From Pseudoflavonifractor sp. AF19-9AC (GTDB taxonomy: Bacteria > Bacillota > Clostridia > Oscillospirales > Oscillospiraceae), in the NCBI RefSeq assembly GCF_003478995.1, contig NZ_QUGI01000004.1:170507-234506 (forward strand): DNA of 64,000 bases. The letters run 5' to 3'. The translations under genes were made by a program, and so were the position numbers. Under the pieces are notes generated by a model. It had not been told where the DNA came from and ran no database searches. It saw only the letters and a list, made by a program, of their open reading frames with translations. How positions within the stretch are numbered: position 1 is the first letter of the stretch; every line of letters starts with the position of its first letter. This document shows, one piece after another, positions 1-8,474 of the stretch.

Positions 1-1
1 G

Positions 2-409
2 AATCTCCCTGGGATTCTTGGCCTGCGGGAGGGACTTTTATGGTTGGAGCGCACCGGAATAGACAACATCCTGCGCCATGAACTGGAACTGACCAAACAG
101 TTTTTGTCCGGTCTTCAGCCCATGGAGGAAGATGGACAAATAAGATCCGTTGGGCTTCCCGATACCATTGGGCGCACTGGAGTCGTCTCGGTCCAGACGG
201 TGGGGCGAGAGCTGGCCCAGGTGGCCTATGAGCTGGACAGTCGATACGGCATTATGACCCGTGTGGGCCTGCACTGTGCTCCTTCCGCCCACCGCACCCT
301 TGGTACCTTTCCCACCGGTACGATTCGCTTTTCTTTCGGATGGTGGAACACCCCTCTGGAAGTGGAACGCGCCCTTCAGGCGCTGAAGGAGCTGTTATAT
401 GGAATTTAA
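2..409 (+). CDS. cysteine desulfurase-like aminotransferase class V, C-terminal part
   Basis: Only the last ~135 codons are inside the window; the frame is open at the left edge. The segment GLHCAPSAHRTLGT carries the Cys-containing loop that in class V (SufS/NifS-like) PLP enzymes takes sulfur or selenium from cysteine or selenocysteine. The rest, with GTIRFSFGWWNT and a terminal helix, fits the short single-gene cysteine desulfurase family often found in Clostridia. The stop overlaps the start of the LysR gene by 11 bp, so the two are probably co-transcribed. Without the N-terminal part the PLP lysine cannot be checked, so substrate is inference. Confidence 0.8.
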   Translation, partial: NLPGILGLREGLLWLERTGIDNILRHELELTKQFLSGLQPMEEDGQIRSVGLPDTIGRTGVVSVQTVGRELAQVAYELDSRYGIMTRVGLHCAPSAHRTLGTFPTGTIRFSFGWWNTPLEVERALQALKELLYGI

Positions 410-1325
410 GCAACTGCGTTCCTTTGCAGCGGTCGTGAAGTATAAAAGCTTTACAAAGGCGGCGGAGAAAACCTATATTTCTCAGCCCACGATCAGTACT
501 CATGTTCGCATGCTGGAGGAAGAATTTCAAACCCGTCTTATTATCCGGGACACAAAAAACATTGAAATTACACCAAGAGGGTGGGAGCTTTATGAATGTG
601 CCACCCACATTTTGGAGCTCCAGGACAACCTTCTCCAGCGCTGGTCGGAGGAGACCAAGCACATCATTCAGTTGGGCGCCTCCACCATTCCATCCGCCTA
701 TATTCTGCCGGAAATTCTGCCCCAGTACGGGAAAAAGCACCCGGATACCTACTTTGTAGTGCATCAGAGTGACAGCAGCCAGGTGGTAAAGAACCTGCTT
801 ACCGGGCTGTTCGATGTTGGGATCGTTGGGATGGACTGCGGCAATGAAGCACTGGAGTGTATTCCCTTCTATCGGGACCGCATGGTGCTGATAACCCCGG
901 TCACACCTCAATTTTTGAAAATGAAGGAACTTCCGGAGCCTCCCCTTCACCAGCTGTTGAAGGAGCCTGTCATTCTGCGGGAAAAGGGGAGTGGAAGCCA
1001 GAAAAGCGCGGATCTTTTCTTGGAGAAAATGCAGATTCCAGAGGAGCAGCTTAAAATTACCGCCAGAGTGAACGACCAGGAGTCCATCAAGAATTTGGTG
1101 GCAGGCGGTCTTGGCGTCTCCATCATATCGGAAAAGGCCGTACGCAATTTCGTGGAGGAAAAACGTCTTTTGATGTTTGAGCTGCCGGAGGGTACTGCAC
1201 AGCGTAATCTGTATCTCGTTTTTCCGAAACCGGTGAAAGTCAGTCGGGCCGTACAGAGCTTTGTCGATTATGTGCGTTCTTACTACTCATTTGAGAAAGA
1301 GACACCGTCCAAAAGTCAGGAATAA
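399..1325 (+). CDS. LysR family transcriptional regulator
   Basis: 308 aa, normal length for LysR proteins. Residues 1-60 form the winged helix-turn-helix, with the typical SFTKAAEKTYISQPTIS segment. Residues ~90-295 match the periplasmic-binding-like effector domain. It overlaps the upstream cysteine desulfurase-like gene, so it likely controls sulfur or selenium metabolism; some clostridial members of this type are annotated as selenium-metabolism-associated LysR regulators. That link is inference from the neighbour only. A strong hairpin follows the stop, closing the operon. Confidence 0.9.
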   Translation: MEFKQLRSFAAVVKYKSFTKAAEKTYISQPTISTHVRMLEEEFQTRLIIRDTKNIEITPRGWELYECATHILELQDNLLQRWSEETKHIIQLGASTIPSAYILPEILPQYGKKHPDTYFVVHQSDSSQVVKNLLTGLFDVGIVGMDCGNEALECIPFYRDRMVLITPVTPQFLKMKELPEPPLHQLLKEPVILREKGSGSQKSADLFLEKMQIPEEQLKITARVNDQESIKNLVAGGLGVSIISEKAVRNFVEEKRLLMFELPEGTAQRNLYLVFPKPVKVSRAVQSFVDYVRSYYSFEKETPSKSQE

Positions 1326-1329
1326 ATAA

Positions 1330-1364
1330 GTAAGCGGAGGCATTTGACTGTGCCTCCGCTTACC
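1330..1364 (+). terminator. hairpin terminator after the LysR gene
   Basis: Perfect 13-bp inverted repeat (GTAAGCGGAGGCA and its complement) with an 8-nt loop, 5 bases past the stop. The trailing T-run is short, so termination strength is uncertain. Confidence 0.7.
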
Positions 1365-1655
1365 TTTCACCTGATCAAAAACACTCCCCAACCTTTGCGG
1401 GATCTTTTTCAGGCAGAGGAGGGACATTTTTTATGCCTTTGGACTACTTAGACTGTATCTTTAAATAGGGTCATAATCCATCCAAGTCATTTCTCTGCCG
1501 CCTACAGTCCAAAAACGGGGGAGTATAGGCAAAAAAGTATTTTATCTGCAAAAATCAAGAAAAACTTAAAGGAATCTTTATGCGTTTTCTTGGCCCTCTA
1601 TGATACAATTACCACTCAATCAATACGGACACAATATGGACAGGGAGAGCAGAAT
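1365..1655 (+). other. AT-rich intergenic region with weak promoter candidate
   Basis: About 290 bases without a convincing gene. Base composition shifts to AT-rich here. Two overlapping -10-like hexamers, TATGAT (1599-1604) and TACAAT (1604-1609), stand ~50 bases before the 26-codon ORF, but no good -35 hexamer is at the right distance. It probably drives the small ORF and the ABC genes. Confidence 0.35.
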
Positions 1656-1736
1656 ATGAACTATATTTCCACGTCCGGAAAGGGTAGCCTGTCAACCAGT
1701 TTGCTTATTGCTGAAACTGATTTCCAATACAAATAA
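1656..1736 (+). CDS. 26-residue ORF ahead of ABC transporter (leader or small peptide)
   Basis: An ATG preceded by AGGGAG at good spacing opens a 26-codon frame starting MNYISTSGKG and ending ETDFQYK. The stop is 13 bases before the ATG of the ABC ATPase, so translation could be coupled. The peptide is polar and rich in Ser/Thr, has no Cys and no signal peptide. It could be a leader peptide, a precursor of an exported peptide handled by the transporter, or chance. Evidence is the ribosome binding site and position only; I do not recognise it. Confidence 0.4.
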   Translation: MNYISTSGKGSLSTSLLIAETDFQYK

Positions 1737-1749
1737 AGGCGGCGATGAT

Positions 1750-2661
1750 ATGGAATATATTTTGCAAACCGATAATCTTTCAAAAGTCTACGGAACAAAA
1801 ACAGTTCTGAATCATGTAAATATTCATGTGCCGAAAAAGTCGATCTATGGTTTGGTGGGAAAAAACGGAGCTGGAAAGACCACGCTTATGCGGATTATCT
1901 GCGGCCTAACCCAGCAAAGTGACGGCAGTTATACATTGTTGGGAAAGTCCAATGATGCTGCAGTGCGGAATCACATGGGGATGCTGATTGAAAAACCTGG
2001 TATTCATGAGCACATGACTGCATTGGAAAATTTGCGCTATTTTTCGCTTCTGTTTGGCCTCCAGTCTCGCGATCATCGTAAAATTCTGGAAATGGTAGGA
2101 CTACAAAACGCAGGGAAAAAGAAAGCGCGTCAATTTTCCCTGGGAATGAAGCAGCGATTGGGCATTGCAATCTCGTTGCTGGGAAATCCCAATTTTCTCA
2201 TTCTCGATGAGCCTATCAATGGCCTTGACCCGGAAGGTGTCTATGAGATGCGTAAAATGCTGGAGACGTTAAATCGTGAACAGGGCACCACCATTATGAT
2301 TGCCAGCCATATTCTAAGCGAATTACATAAACTGGCGACGGATTACGCGATTATTGATGGCGGATGCCTGATTGATGAGTTCAGCAAAGAAACACTGGAG
2401 CGTGCATGCAGCAGCGGCGTTCAGATTATGGTTGAGCCGGAATACTTGGAAAATGCAAAAACACTTATTGCCTCCCGCTATCCCGATGTCCGATGTGAAG
2501 TTCTCTCTAATCAAAGCCTGCATTTGTATGAGAAAATCAATCCGGCGGACCTTAACCAATATTTGGTGGAAAACAAGGTACGCGTGTGTGGTTTGGGCGC
2601 GAACAATGAAGATATTGAGCGATTTTTTGTAGAGAAACTTTCAGGAGGGCGAGCGGTATGA
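1750..2661 (+). CDS. ABC transporter ATP-binding protein, BcrA/lantibiotic-immunity type
   Basis: 303 aa from the ATG at 1750; the frame is open further upstream, but AAAGGCGG sits just before this ATG. Walker A GKNGAGKT is at residues ~37-44, the signature SLGMKQR near 130, and Walker B FLILDEP near 149-155, followed by the H-loop in MIASH. The C-terminal ~90 residues match the accessory domain of BcrA-like ATPases that serve peptide-antibiotic immunity or export. The stop overlaps the permease start (ATGA). The gene is AT-richer than its surroundings, suggesting acquisition. Substrate is unknown. Confidence 0.88.
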   Translation: MEYILQTDNLSKVYGTKTVLNHVNIHVPKKSIYGLVGKNGAGKTTLMRIICGLTQQSDGSYTLLGKSNDAAVRNHMGMLIEKPGIHEHMTALENLRYFSLLFGLQSRDHRKILEMVGLQNAGKKKARQFSLGMKQRLGIAISLLGNPNFLILDEPINGLDPEGVYEMRKMLETLNREQGTTIMIASHILSELHKLATDYAIIDGGCLIDEFSKETLERACSSGVQIMVEPEYLENAKTLIASRYPDVRCEVLSNQSLHLYEKINPADLNQYLVENKVRVCGLGANNEDIERFFVEKLSGGRAV

Positions 2662-3400
2662 AAAATCTAATTCGTGGACATATTTATCAGCTTAAAAAAG
2701 ACAATTTCTTTTTCGGATGCCTTGTTCTCAGCTGTGTTCTCCTGGTGGTAACAATTCGCCTTTCTTTTTCTTTGGCATCTGCATTAAACCCTATCATGGG
2801 GGTAGAGGGGCTGTTTGATACATTTTTGGGTAGTGATACCATCCTTTATGTCTTCATGCTTTTGACGGCGAATACCATTGCAGAAACTTATCGCTCCGGC
2901 GTAATGAAGAACATCATAGGGCGTGGTATCGCGAAGAAACAATACTATCTCTCCATCGTTTTGACAGTATCCGCCATATATATATATTGGTAATGCTGAT
3001 CGGCGGAATTGTTGCGGGAGTTCTTGCGAGCAGCAGATTTGGTATGGGTACAATTACTTATCCTGGTTACTATGCTCTTGCTGTAATCGCACGCATTCTT
3101 TTCGCAATGGCGCACATCAGCTTTGCACTTACGATGACGATCTACACCAGAAATGCAATTACAGGCGTTGTTTTCGGCCTTATAATTCCAAATATCCCGA
3201 AAATTTCGGAAATGGTTTTGGGATTTTTGAGAATTCATATTGACCTCAATTATATCAAAATCTCTACACATATGCCTTCTGTTTATACGGCGTCAAATGA
3301 TTTGTCGTCATTCTTGCCGTGCTTTGCTGTGCTGTGTGGCTATCTTATTTTATCTACTGCTGCTGGTTTCATGCTTTTGAAACATCAGGATATCAAGTGA
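2658..3400 (+). pseudogene. ABC-2 type permease, frameshifted at an (AT)6 tract
   Basis: The first part (2658-2993, 111 aa) contains two membrane segments and stops soon after the AT repeat. A second frame resumes right there and runs to 3400 with several more membrane segments, ending LLKHQDIK. With five AT units instead of six, the reading is AIYILVMLIGG and gives a continuous ~246-residue, roughly six-helix permease, the usual size of partners of BcrA-type ATPases. So the gene is either phase-variable by slippage, recently inactivated, or a sequencing error. It is translationally coupled to the ATPase gene. Confidence 0.8.
2976..2987 (+). repeat. (AT)6 dinucleotide repeat inside the permease gene
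   Basis: Six AT units between GCC and TGG. Losing one unit restores the permease frame; gaining one would put it in the third frame. This is a plausible slipped-strand switch. Confidence 0.85.
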
Positions 3401-3569
3401 TTTATAATGGAACGTCGACATATCATCTAAGATGGTTCCTCAAGTTCATCTCAGTGATGACTCAAAATCTGCGCCACAAAAAAGGAGGGGGCCCCTTGTG
3501 AATAGGGGTACCCTTCCTGTAATCAACCAAGAAAAGCGTCCATTTTAATTTGTGTGGTCGACAAATAAT

Positions 3570-3609
3570 AAAAAGCCCGCCATTTTCATTTGAAAATGGC
3601 GGGCTTTTT
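3570..3609. terminator. bidirectional terminator between ABC island and tRNA-Pro
   Basis: 19-bp perfect inverted repeat (AAAAAGCCCGCCATTTTCA) with a 2-base centre and A/T runs on both sides. It can end the ABC operon on plus and the tRNA transcript on minus, starting directly after the tRNA CCA end. Confidence 0.9.
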
Positions 3610-3684
3610 GGTCCGAGTGGCGGGATTTGAACCCACGGCCTCATGGACCCGAACCATGCGCGCTACCAACTGCGCTACACCCGG
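3609..3684 (-). tRNA. tRNA-Pro (CGG)
   Basis: On the minus strand a full cloverleaf is visible. The acceptor arms are CCGGGTG/CACTCGG, with D-arm TAGCGCAGTTGGTAGCGC. The anticodon stem CATGG/CCATG encloses TTCGGGT, so the anticodon is CGG (proline). The T-arm is GTGGG-TTCAAAT-CCCGC, the discriminator is A, and CCA is encoded (3609-3611). A consensus promoter lies ~70 bases upstream. Confidence 0.95.
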
Positions 3685-3751
3685 ATATTGGCTGACAGGA
3701 ATTTGAAGAATCGTTCTTTTAACTACCTTCTGCCAAAATATCAGCTATGTT

Positions 3752-3780
3752 ATTATATTTTCTTCTCCCCACTCTGTCAA
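3752..3780 (-). promoter_or_regulatory. sigma-A promoter for tRNA-Pro
   Basis: On minus: TTGACA (3775-3780), 17-bp spacer, TATAAT (3752-3757). Both hexamers match the consensus perfectly. Confidence 0.9.
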
Positions 3781-3863
3781 GAGGAATATTCCATTTGTCA
3801 TGCGAATAGACTTGGAATAAACAAAAATGACAAGAGGAATTTGGCGAGGAGGTACCAGTCTCT

Positions 3864-4898
3864 ATGTACAACGACACCGCCCGTACCCACCAAGTAAATA
3901 CATACCCTCGCCGCAGCGGGGCGGGAGATTCAAAAAAGAGGACAACTGCACAGGATCGGCTTCGGCTTCTTCAGCTTTTCATCTGCCTGATTCTCTTTCT
4001 GGCCGTATTTCTTGGAAAAGGCATTTTTCCTGGAAAACTGCTGGAGATCCGAGATGATCTGCTGGCTATGATTACATCCAACACCGATTTTCGGGCTGCA
4101 TTTTCGGTGGTGGGGGAGACTGACTCAGAAGAAAGCATTCTAAGCCGTTTGGAAGACTTCTGTGTTGCCGTATTCGGGGCAGAGGACGGTGGAGCTTCCA
4201 ATTCGGTACAGTCTAAGCCGGAATTGGCCAGCTTTCTCTCCAAGGAAAGCAGCTTCCCCATCAGGACAGCCGATGAACAGGCAATCACCGACCATCTGCT
4301 GGCGCAGAACGCCTGGAAGCTGCCCATTTCATCCAATCAGTCAACCACAGAGGAGACCGTACCCCCAGAAGCAGAATCCACTGATCTTACCGAGGAACTG
4401 GAAGCAGTCCCGGCAGCCGGCACATTGATTCTAAAATCAGACTACGACGGAGACCCGCTTCCCGAGCACTACACAATGGATCAGCTTTCGCTTGGAACGC
4501 TGGAAACCATGACACCTGTTCTGGGGTATATCAATTCCGAATACGGATACCGGGATCATCCCATCAACGGAACCTATCAATTTCACGGTGGGGTGGACAT
4601 CAGCGGACAGACAGGGGATCCCATTCAAGCCTTTGCGTCCGGTACGGTGGAATATGTTGGAAAAGACGACTCCTATGGCCTGTATTTGCAGCTGGACCAT
4701 GGAAACGGAGTCAAGTCCTTCTATGCCCACTGCAGTGAAGTATGTGTGACCAAGGGACAGTCAGTTACCATAGGAGATACCATAGCGAAAATTGGTTCGA
4801 CCGGTATGTCCACCGGCCCGCATCTTCATCTGGAATTGAAATTCAATAAGATGCATTTAAACCCCATCTATTATATTGAATACATGACCGATCAATGA
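3864..4898 (+). CDS. M23 (LytM) family protein, SpoIVFA-like
   Basis: 344 aa. AGGAGG stands 11 bases before the ATG. A basic N-terminus is followed by one membrane segment at ~36-58, then a variable linker rich in Glu, Ser and Pro, then a LytM domain at ~225-340. The metal-ligand motifs are present: HGGVD (His ~241) and HLHLE (His ~320/322). It overlaps by 4 bp a gene for a SpoIVFB-like site-2 protease, the same order as spoIVFA-spoIVFB, whose products hold the pro-sigma-K processing enzyme in the outer forespore membrane. The intact motif leaves open that it is an active peptidoglycan endopeptidase. Confidence 0.8.
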   Translation: MYNDTARTHQVNTYPRRSGAGDSKKRTTAQDRLRLLQLFICLILFLAVFLGKGIFPGKLLEIRDDLLAMITSNTDFRAAFSVVGETDSEESILSRLEDFCVAVFGAEDGGASNSVQSKPELASFLSKESSFPIRTADEQAITDHLLAQNAWKLPISSNQSTTEETVPPEAESTDLTEELEAVPAAGTLILKSDYDGDPLPEHYTMDQLSLGTLETMTPVLGYINSEYGYRDHPINGTYQFHGGVDISGQTGDPIQAFASGTVEYVGKDDSYGLYLQLDHGNGVKSFYAHCSEVCVTKGQSVTIGDTIAKIGSTGMSTGPHLHLELKFNKMHLNPIYYIEYMTDQ

Positions 4899-5467
4899 AA
4901 TTGGGAAAATGGGAGGCCACAGGAGGCTTTTTCCTCCTGATGGCGTGGCTGAACTATCTGGACCACCAAATGATCCTGCCGCTGGCCCTGACAGCTTGCA
5001 TATTCCATGAACTGGGGCATTATTTGACCATCTGCGCACTGGGCGGCTCTGTAACGCAAATTCGTCTCACGGCGGTTGGGGCTGAAATGGCTTTGGCACA
5101 TTCCCTGAACTATTGGCAGGAGGGTTTGGCCGCTCTGGCCGGGCCGGCAGCCAATCTGCTGCTGGCCCGTCTCTTTTGTGGGTGGGAGCATGGTACTTTG
5201 TTTGCCGGGCTGAATCTGGTGTTAGGCTGCTTCAATCTTCTCCCCATCGGCTGCCTGGACGGAGGACGTGCGCTTCACTGCGCGCTCTGCCTGATGGCCG
5301 GCCCGGATGTGGCCGAATGGGCAGGGGAGTGGCTCAGCCGGCTGCTTTCCACGCTGATTCTGGCCGGCGGAATCCTGCTGCTGCGGGGCGGGGGAAATGT
5401 AACCCTCCTCTGTATTGCTCTGTGGCTGCTCATTTTAGAATTTTCCCATAAGAAAGGGGAAAAATAG
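4895..5467 (+). CDS. M50 site-2 protease, SpoIVFB-like
   Basis: 190 aa, a compact polytopic membrane protein. The zinc site HELGH is at residues 38-42, and the third-ligand motif LDGGRAL is at ~121-127 after NLLP. Several hydrophobic segments surround them. This is the minimal M50 intramembrane protease core; SpoIVFB in Bacillus is longer because of a C-terminal CBS domain, which is absent here. Its start overlaps the M23/SpoIVFA-like gene, supporting a sporulation role in cleaving pro-sigma-K. Another intramembrane substrate cannot be excluded. Confidence 0.82.
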   Translation: MKLGKWEATGGFFLLMAWLNYLDHQMILPLALTACIFHELGHYLTICALGGSVTQIRLTAVGAEMALAHSLNYWQEGLAALAGPAANLLLARLFCGWEHGTLFAGLNLVLGCFNLLPIGCLDGGRALHCALCLMAGPDVAEWAGEWLSRLLSTLILAGGILLLRGGGNVTLLCIALWLLILEFSHKKGEK

Positions 5468-5470
5468 GGC

Positions 5471-5499
5471 TTGTCATGCCAATGTGAAACGGGTACAAT
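5471..5499 (+). promoter_or_regulatory. sigma-A promoter for the radical-SAM pair
   Basis: TTGTCA (5471-5476), 17-bp spacer, TACAAT (5494-5499); start codon 39 bases further on. Confidence 0.75.
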
Positions 5500-5537
5500 A
5501 GAGTTTACTGTATAAGACCCGAAAACGGAGGAACGAC

Positions 5538-7382
5538 ATGAACCGCACATTGGAGCATATCCTGCCCAAAGTACAAAAGCCCGCCCGTTATACCGGCGGA
5601 GAATATAACGCTGTGGTAAAATCCAAGCAGGCGGTCAAGACCCGCTTTGCTCTTTGTTTCCCGGACACCTATGAAATTGGTATGTCCAATCTGGGCTGCC
5701 GCATTTTGTACGGTGTAATGAACGAGTGCCCGGACATCTGGTGCGAACGCTGCTATGCGCCTTGGGGCGACATGGAAGAGGAGATGCGCCGGGAGGGGCT
5801 TTTGCTCTACGGGTTGGAGAGCGGTGACCCCATCTCTGACTTTGACATCATCGGATTTTCCCTGGGGTATGAGATGGCCTACACCAATGTGCTCAACATG
5901 TTGGACCTGGCCGGCCTGCCTCTTCGCTCTGCCGACCGCAGAGATTTAACGCCATTGGTAATCGCGGGCGGTACCTGCTGCTATAATCCGGAGCCTCTGG
6001 CCCCCTTCATTGACATGTTTGTCCTGGGAGAAGGGGAGGAGGTCACTCTGGAGTACATCCGCCTTTACCAGCTGGCCAAGGAGGAGTGCTGGTCCAAGGA
6101 GGAGTTTCTCCAGGAGGCGGCGAAAATCGAGGGAATTTATGTTCCCTCTTTTTATGAGCCGGTTTATCGGGAGGACGGCACTCTGGAGGCCATGGAGATC
6201 AAGCCGGGAAGCGGCGCGCACGAAATGGTGCGCAAGCGCATCGTGGAAAACATGGACAAGTCCTATTTCCCCGTCAAGACCATCATTCCCTCCACTGAGA
6301 TCGTCCATGACCGTGTGATGCTGGAGCTGTTCCGGGGCTGTATCCGGGGCTGTCGCTTCTGTCAGGCGGGCTATGTATATCGTCCCGTCCGCAATCGGAA
6401 TCCGGAGCTGCTGGCTCAATACGGAAAAGCGGCCTGTGAGGACTCTGGCTATCAGGAAATGACCCTGTCTTCACTTTCTTCTACGGATTACCCCTGTCTG
6501 CTGGAGCTGTGCGATAATCTGCTGGACTACTGTGCCCCCAGAGACATTGGCGTATCTCTGCCTTCTCTGCGCGCAGACACCTTCTCTATGAACCTGATGG
6601 AGCGGCTCCAGCGGGTGCGTAAGGGTGGACTGACCTTTGCGCCGGAGGCCGGTACTCAGCGGCTGCGGGATGCCATCAACAAAAATCTCCGGGAAGAGGA
6701 TTTGCTGCAGTCCTGCCGCACCGCCTTCTCCGGCGGCTGGAGCGGAGTCAAGCTCTACTTTATGCTGGGTCTGCCCACGGAAACAGATGAAGATGTCCTG
6801 GGAATTGCGGACTTGGCCCGCAAGGTCTACTTTGCCTGGCGGGAATGTACGCCCAATAAGGCCAGGGGCGTGCGCATCACCGTGTCCACCTCCTGGTTTG
6901 TCCCCAAGCCCCACACCGCCTTCCAGTGGGATGCCCAGATTCCGGTGGAGGAGTATCAGCGCCGGGTCAATCTGCTTCGGGACGCCCTGAAACGGGACAA
7001 GTCCATTACTTATAACTGGCACGATCCGGAAACCAGCTATCTGGAGGCCATTTTCTCCCGCGGTGACCGACGTCTGGCAGACGTGCTGGAGTGGGCCTGG
7101 GAGCACGGAGCTAAGATGGATTCCTGGAGCGAGTATTTTGATTATCAGCGCTGGATGGACGCGCTGAAGGCCTGTGGTCTGGATGGGGACTTTTATGCCC
7201 ACCGGGTGCGCCCGAAAAACGAGGTGTTCCCCTGGTGCCGCATTGATACCATGGTGAACCCCTCGTTCCTGTGGCATGAGCGTGAGCTGTGCTACCAGTC
7301 CCAGACCACCCCGGACTGCCGGACCCGCTGTTCGGGCTGCGGCGCCAATCGTTTGCTCTGTGGAGGTGTGTGCAATGGCTGA
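5538..7382 (+). CDS. B12-binding-domain radical SAM protein (TIGR03960-type)
   Basis: 614 aa. Residues ~20-190 resemble a cobalamin-binding-like domain and contain the phrase VIAGGTCCYNPEPLAPF. The radical-SAM cluster motif CIRGCRFC is at residues ~268-275. The C-terminus has a Cys-rich tail (CRTRCSGCGANRLLC). It overlaps the next gene by 8 bp. In many Clostridia and other bacteria this family is adjacent or fused to the DUF2344/TIGR03936 protein encoded next, and often close to ribonuclease G, suggesting RNA modification; the substrate is not established. AGGAGG-like sequence precedes the ATG. Confidence 0.88.
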   Translation: MNRTLEHILPKVQKPARYTGGEYNAVVKSKQAVKTRFALCFPDTYEIGMSNLGCRILYGVMNECPDIWCERCYAPWGDMEEEMRREGLLLYGLESGDPISDFDIIGFSLGYEMAYTNVLNMLDLAGLPLRSADRRDLTPLVIAGGTCCYNPEPLAPFIDMFVLGEGEEVTLEYIRLYQLAKEECWSKEEFLQEAAKIEGIYVPSFYEPVYREDGTLEAMEIKPGSGAHEMVRKRIVENMDKSYFPVKTIIPSTEIVHDRVMLELFRGCIRGCRFCQAGYVYRPVRNRNPELLAQYGKAACEDSGYQEMTLSSLSSTDYPCLLELCDNLLDYCAPRDIGVSLPSLRADTFSMNLMERLQRVRKGGLTFAPEAGTQRLRDAINKNLREEDLLQSCRTAFSGGWSGVKLYFMLGLPTETDEDVLGIADLARKVYFAWRECTPNKARGVRITVSTSWFVPKPHTAFQWDAQIPVEEYQRRVNLLRDALKRDKSITYNWHDPETSYLEAIFSRGDRRLADVLEWAWEHGAKMDSWSEYFDYQRWMDALKACGLDGDFYAHRVRPKNEVFPWCRIDTMVNPSFLWHERELCYQSQTTPDCRTRCSGCGANRLLCGGVCNG

Positions 7383-8040
7383 TCGACTGCTCTTTTCCAA
7401 GACCGGGCGTGCAAAGTACATCTCTCATTTGGACCTCATGCGCACCTTTCAGCGCGCATTTGCCAGAGCACAGATTCAAATCAAGCATACGGAGGGCTTT
7501 CATCCACATCCCTTTGTCTCCATCGCGCTGCCTTTGTCGGTAGGCTACTCCAGCCAGTGTGAAATTCTGGAGTTTGGCCTGATGGGGGATACTCCCAGAG
7601 AGGAAGTTCCTTCCAGACTCACTGCTGCCATGCCGGAGGGAATTATCATTCATCAGTGCTATTCCGGAGAAAGAAAGCTGAAAGAACTGGCACTGGTCAA
7701 CTACATAATGAACTTTGAGTATCCCGAGGGCCGTCCCCAGGAGACAGAGCCTGCCATGCAGGAGCTTCTCCACCGGGAAAGCTTGGTGGTTCGGAAAAAA
7801 TCCAACAAGGCAAAGCTGGGTTATACCGAGGTGGACTTGATTCCTCTCATCCGCAGCTGGAATCTGGAGTGTCAGAGCGACACCATGACATTGGACATTG
7901 TGGTGTCCGCCCAGAACCCCGGGTTAAATCCGGAGCTGCTCCGGGGGGCGTTTTGCCAGGACTACCCAGAATTTACGCCTGATTTTGTCACCTTCCACCG
8001 CCGCGAGGTCTTTGACGCCTCCGGCTGCCCGTTCCGTTAA
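7375..8040 (+). CDS. DUF2344 (TIGR03936) family protein, partner of radical SAM
   Basis: 221 aa from the ATG at 7375, which follows TGGAGGTG in the end of the upstream gene. The opening LLFSKTGRAKYISHLDLMR and the phrase KHTEGFHPHP are typical of this family. The 8-bp overlap indicates translational coupling with the radical-SAM protein. The likely joint job is modification of an RNA, but the reaction is unknown to me. Confidence 0.85.
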   Translation: MADRLLFSKTGRAKYISHLDLMRTFQRAFARAQIQIKHTEGFHPHPFVSIALPLSVGYSSQCEILEFGLMGDTPREEVPSRLTAAMPEGIIIHQCYSGERKLKELALVNYIMNFEYPEGRPQETEPAMQELLHRESLVVRKKSNKAKLGYTEVDLIPLIRSWNLECQSDTMTLDIVVSAQNPGLNPELLRGAFCQDYPEFTPDFVTFHRREVFDASGCPFR

Positions 8041-8074
8041 AATAGAAATAGAAAAAGAGGGGAGAGGACCTGTT

Positions 8075-8443
8075 ATGGACAAGCCCAAGGAGTATTCTCT
8101 GACCTGGGAAGTAACCGATGAAATGACTGCCAAGCGTATTGGAACTGCTGGTGCCCGTATTCTCTCCACCCCAAACATGCTGGCTTTGATGGAGGCTGCC
8201 GCTCTGGAGCTGGCGAAAGCCTATCTGGACGACGGCACGACTACCGTAGGTGTGGAAGCCCATGTCCGTCATCTGGCTTCCACGCCGGTGGGAATGAAGG
8301 TAACGGCCACGGCCACGCTCCGTTCCATCGAGCGAAGAAAAATGTGGTTTGACATTGTGGTTACCGATGAAAACGGGAAGTGCGGGGAGGGCTCTCATCT
8401 GCGCATCATGGTCCCCAACAAGGACCGAAGCAAGCAGGCGTAA
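8075..8443 (+). CDS. hotdog-fold thioesterase, FlK-like family
   Basis: 122 aa; GGGGAGAGG precedes the ATG. The sequence has the FlK-type (fluoroacetyl-CoA thioesterase family) layout: TPNMLALMEAAA with the active-site Glu region, then VGVEAHVRHLASTPVG with the conserved His and the loop before the long beta strands. Members hydrolyse small acyl-CoAs; the true substrate here is unknown. A relative of similar layout is encoded at 44414-44806. It follows the DUF2344 gene by 34 bases and may share its transcript. Confidence 0.82.
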   Translation: MDKPKEYSLTWEVTDEMTAKRIGTAGARILSTPNMLALMEAAALELAKAYLDDGTTTVGVEAHVRHLASTPVGMKVTATATLRSIERRKMWFDIVVTDENGKCGEGSHLRIMVPNKDRSKQA

Positions 8444-8474
8444 TGTGATTTTCAGAAAACATATTCGCCTGGAC

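Noticed and set aside
3480..3545. GC-rich GGGGGCCCC and GGGGTACCC stretch after the ABC genes as a small gene or regulatory RNA
   Set aside because: Ribosome-binding-like AGGAGG is followed by an immediate stop; no stable conserved fold could be argued.
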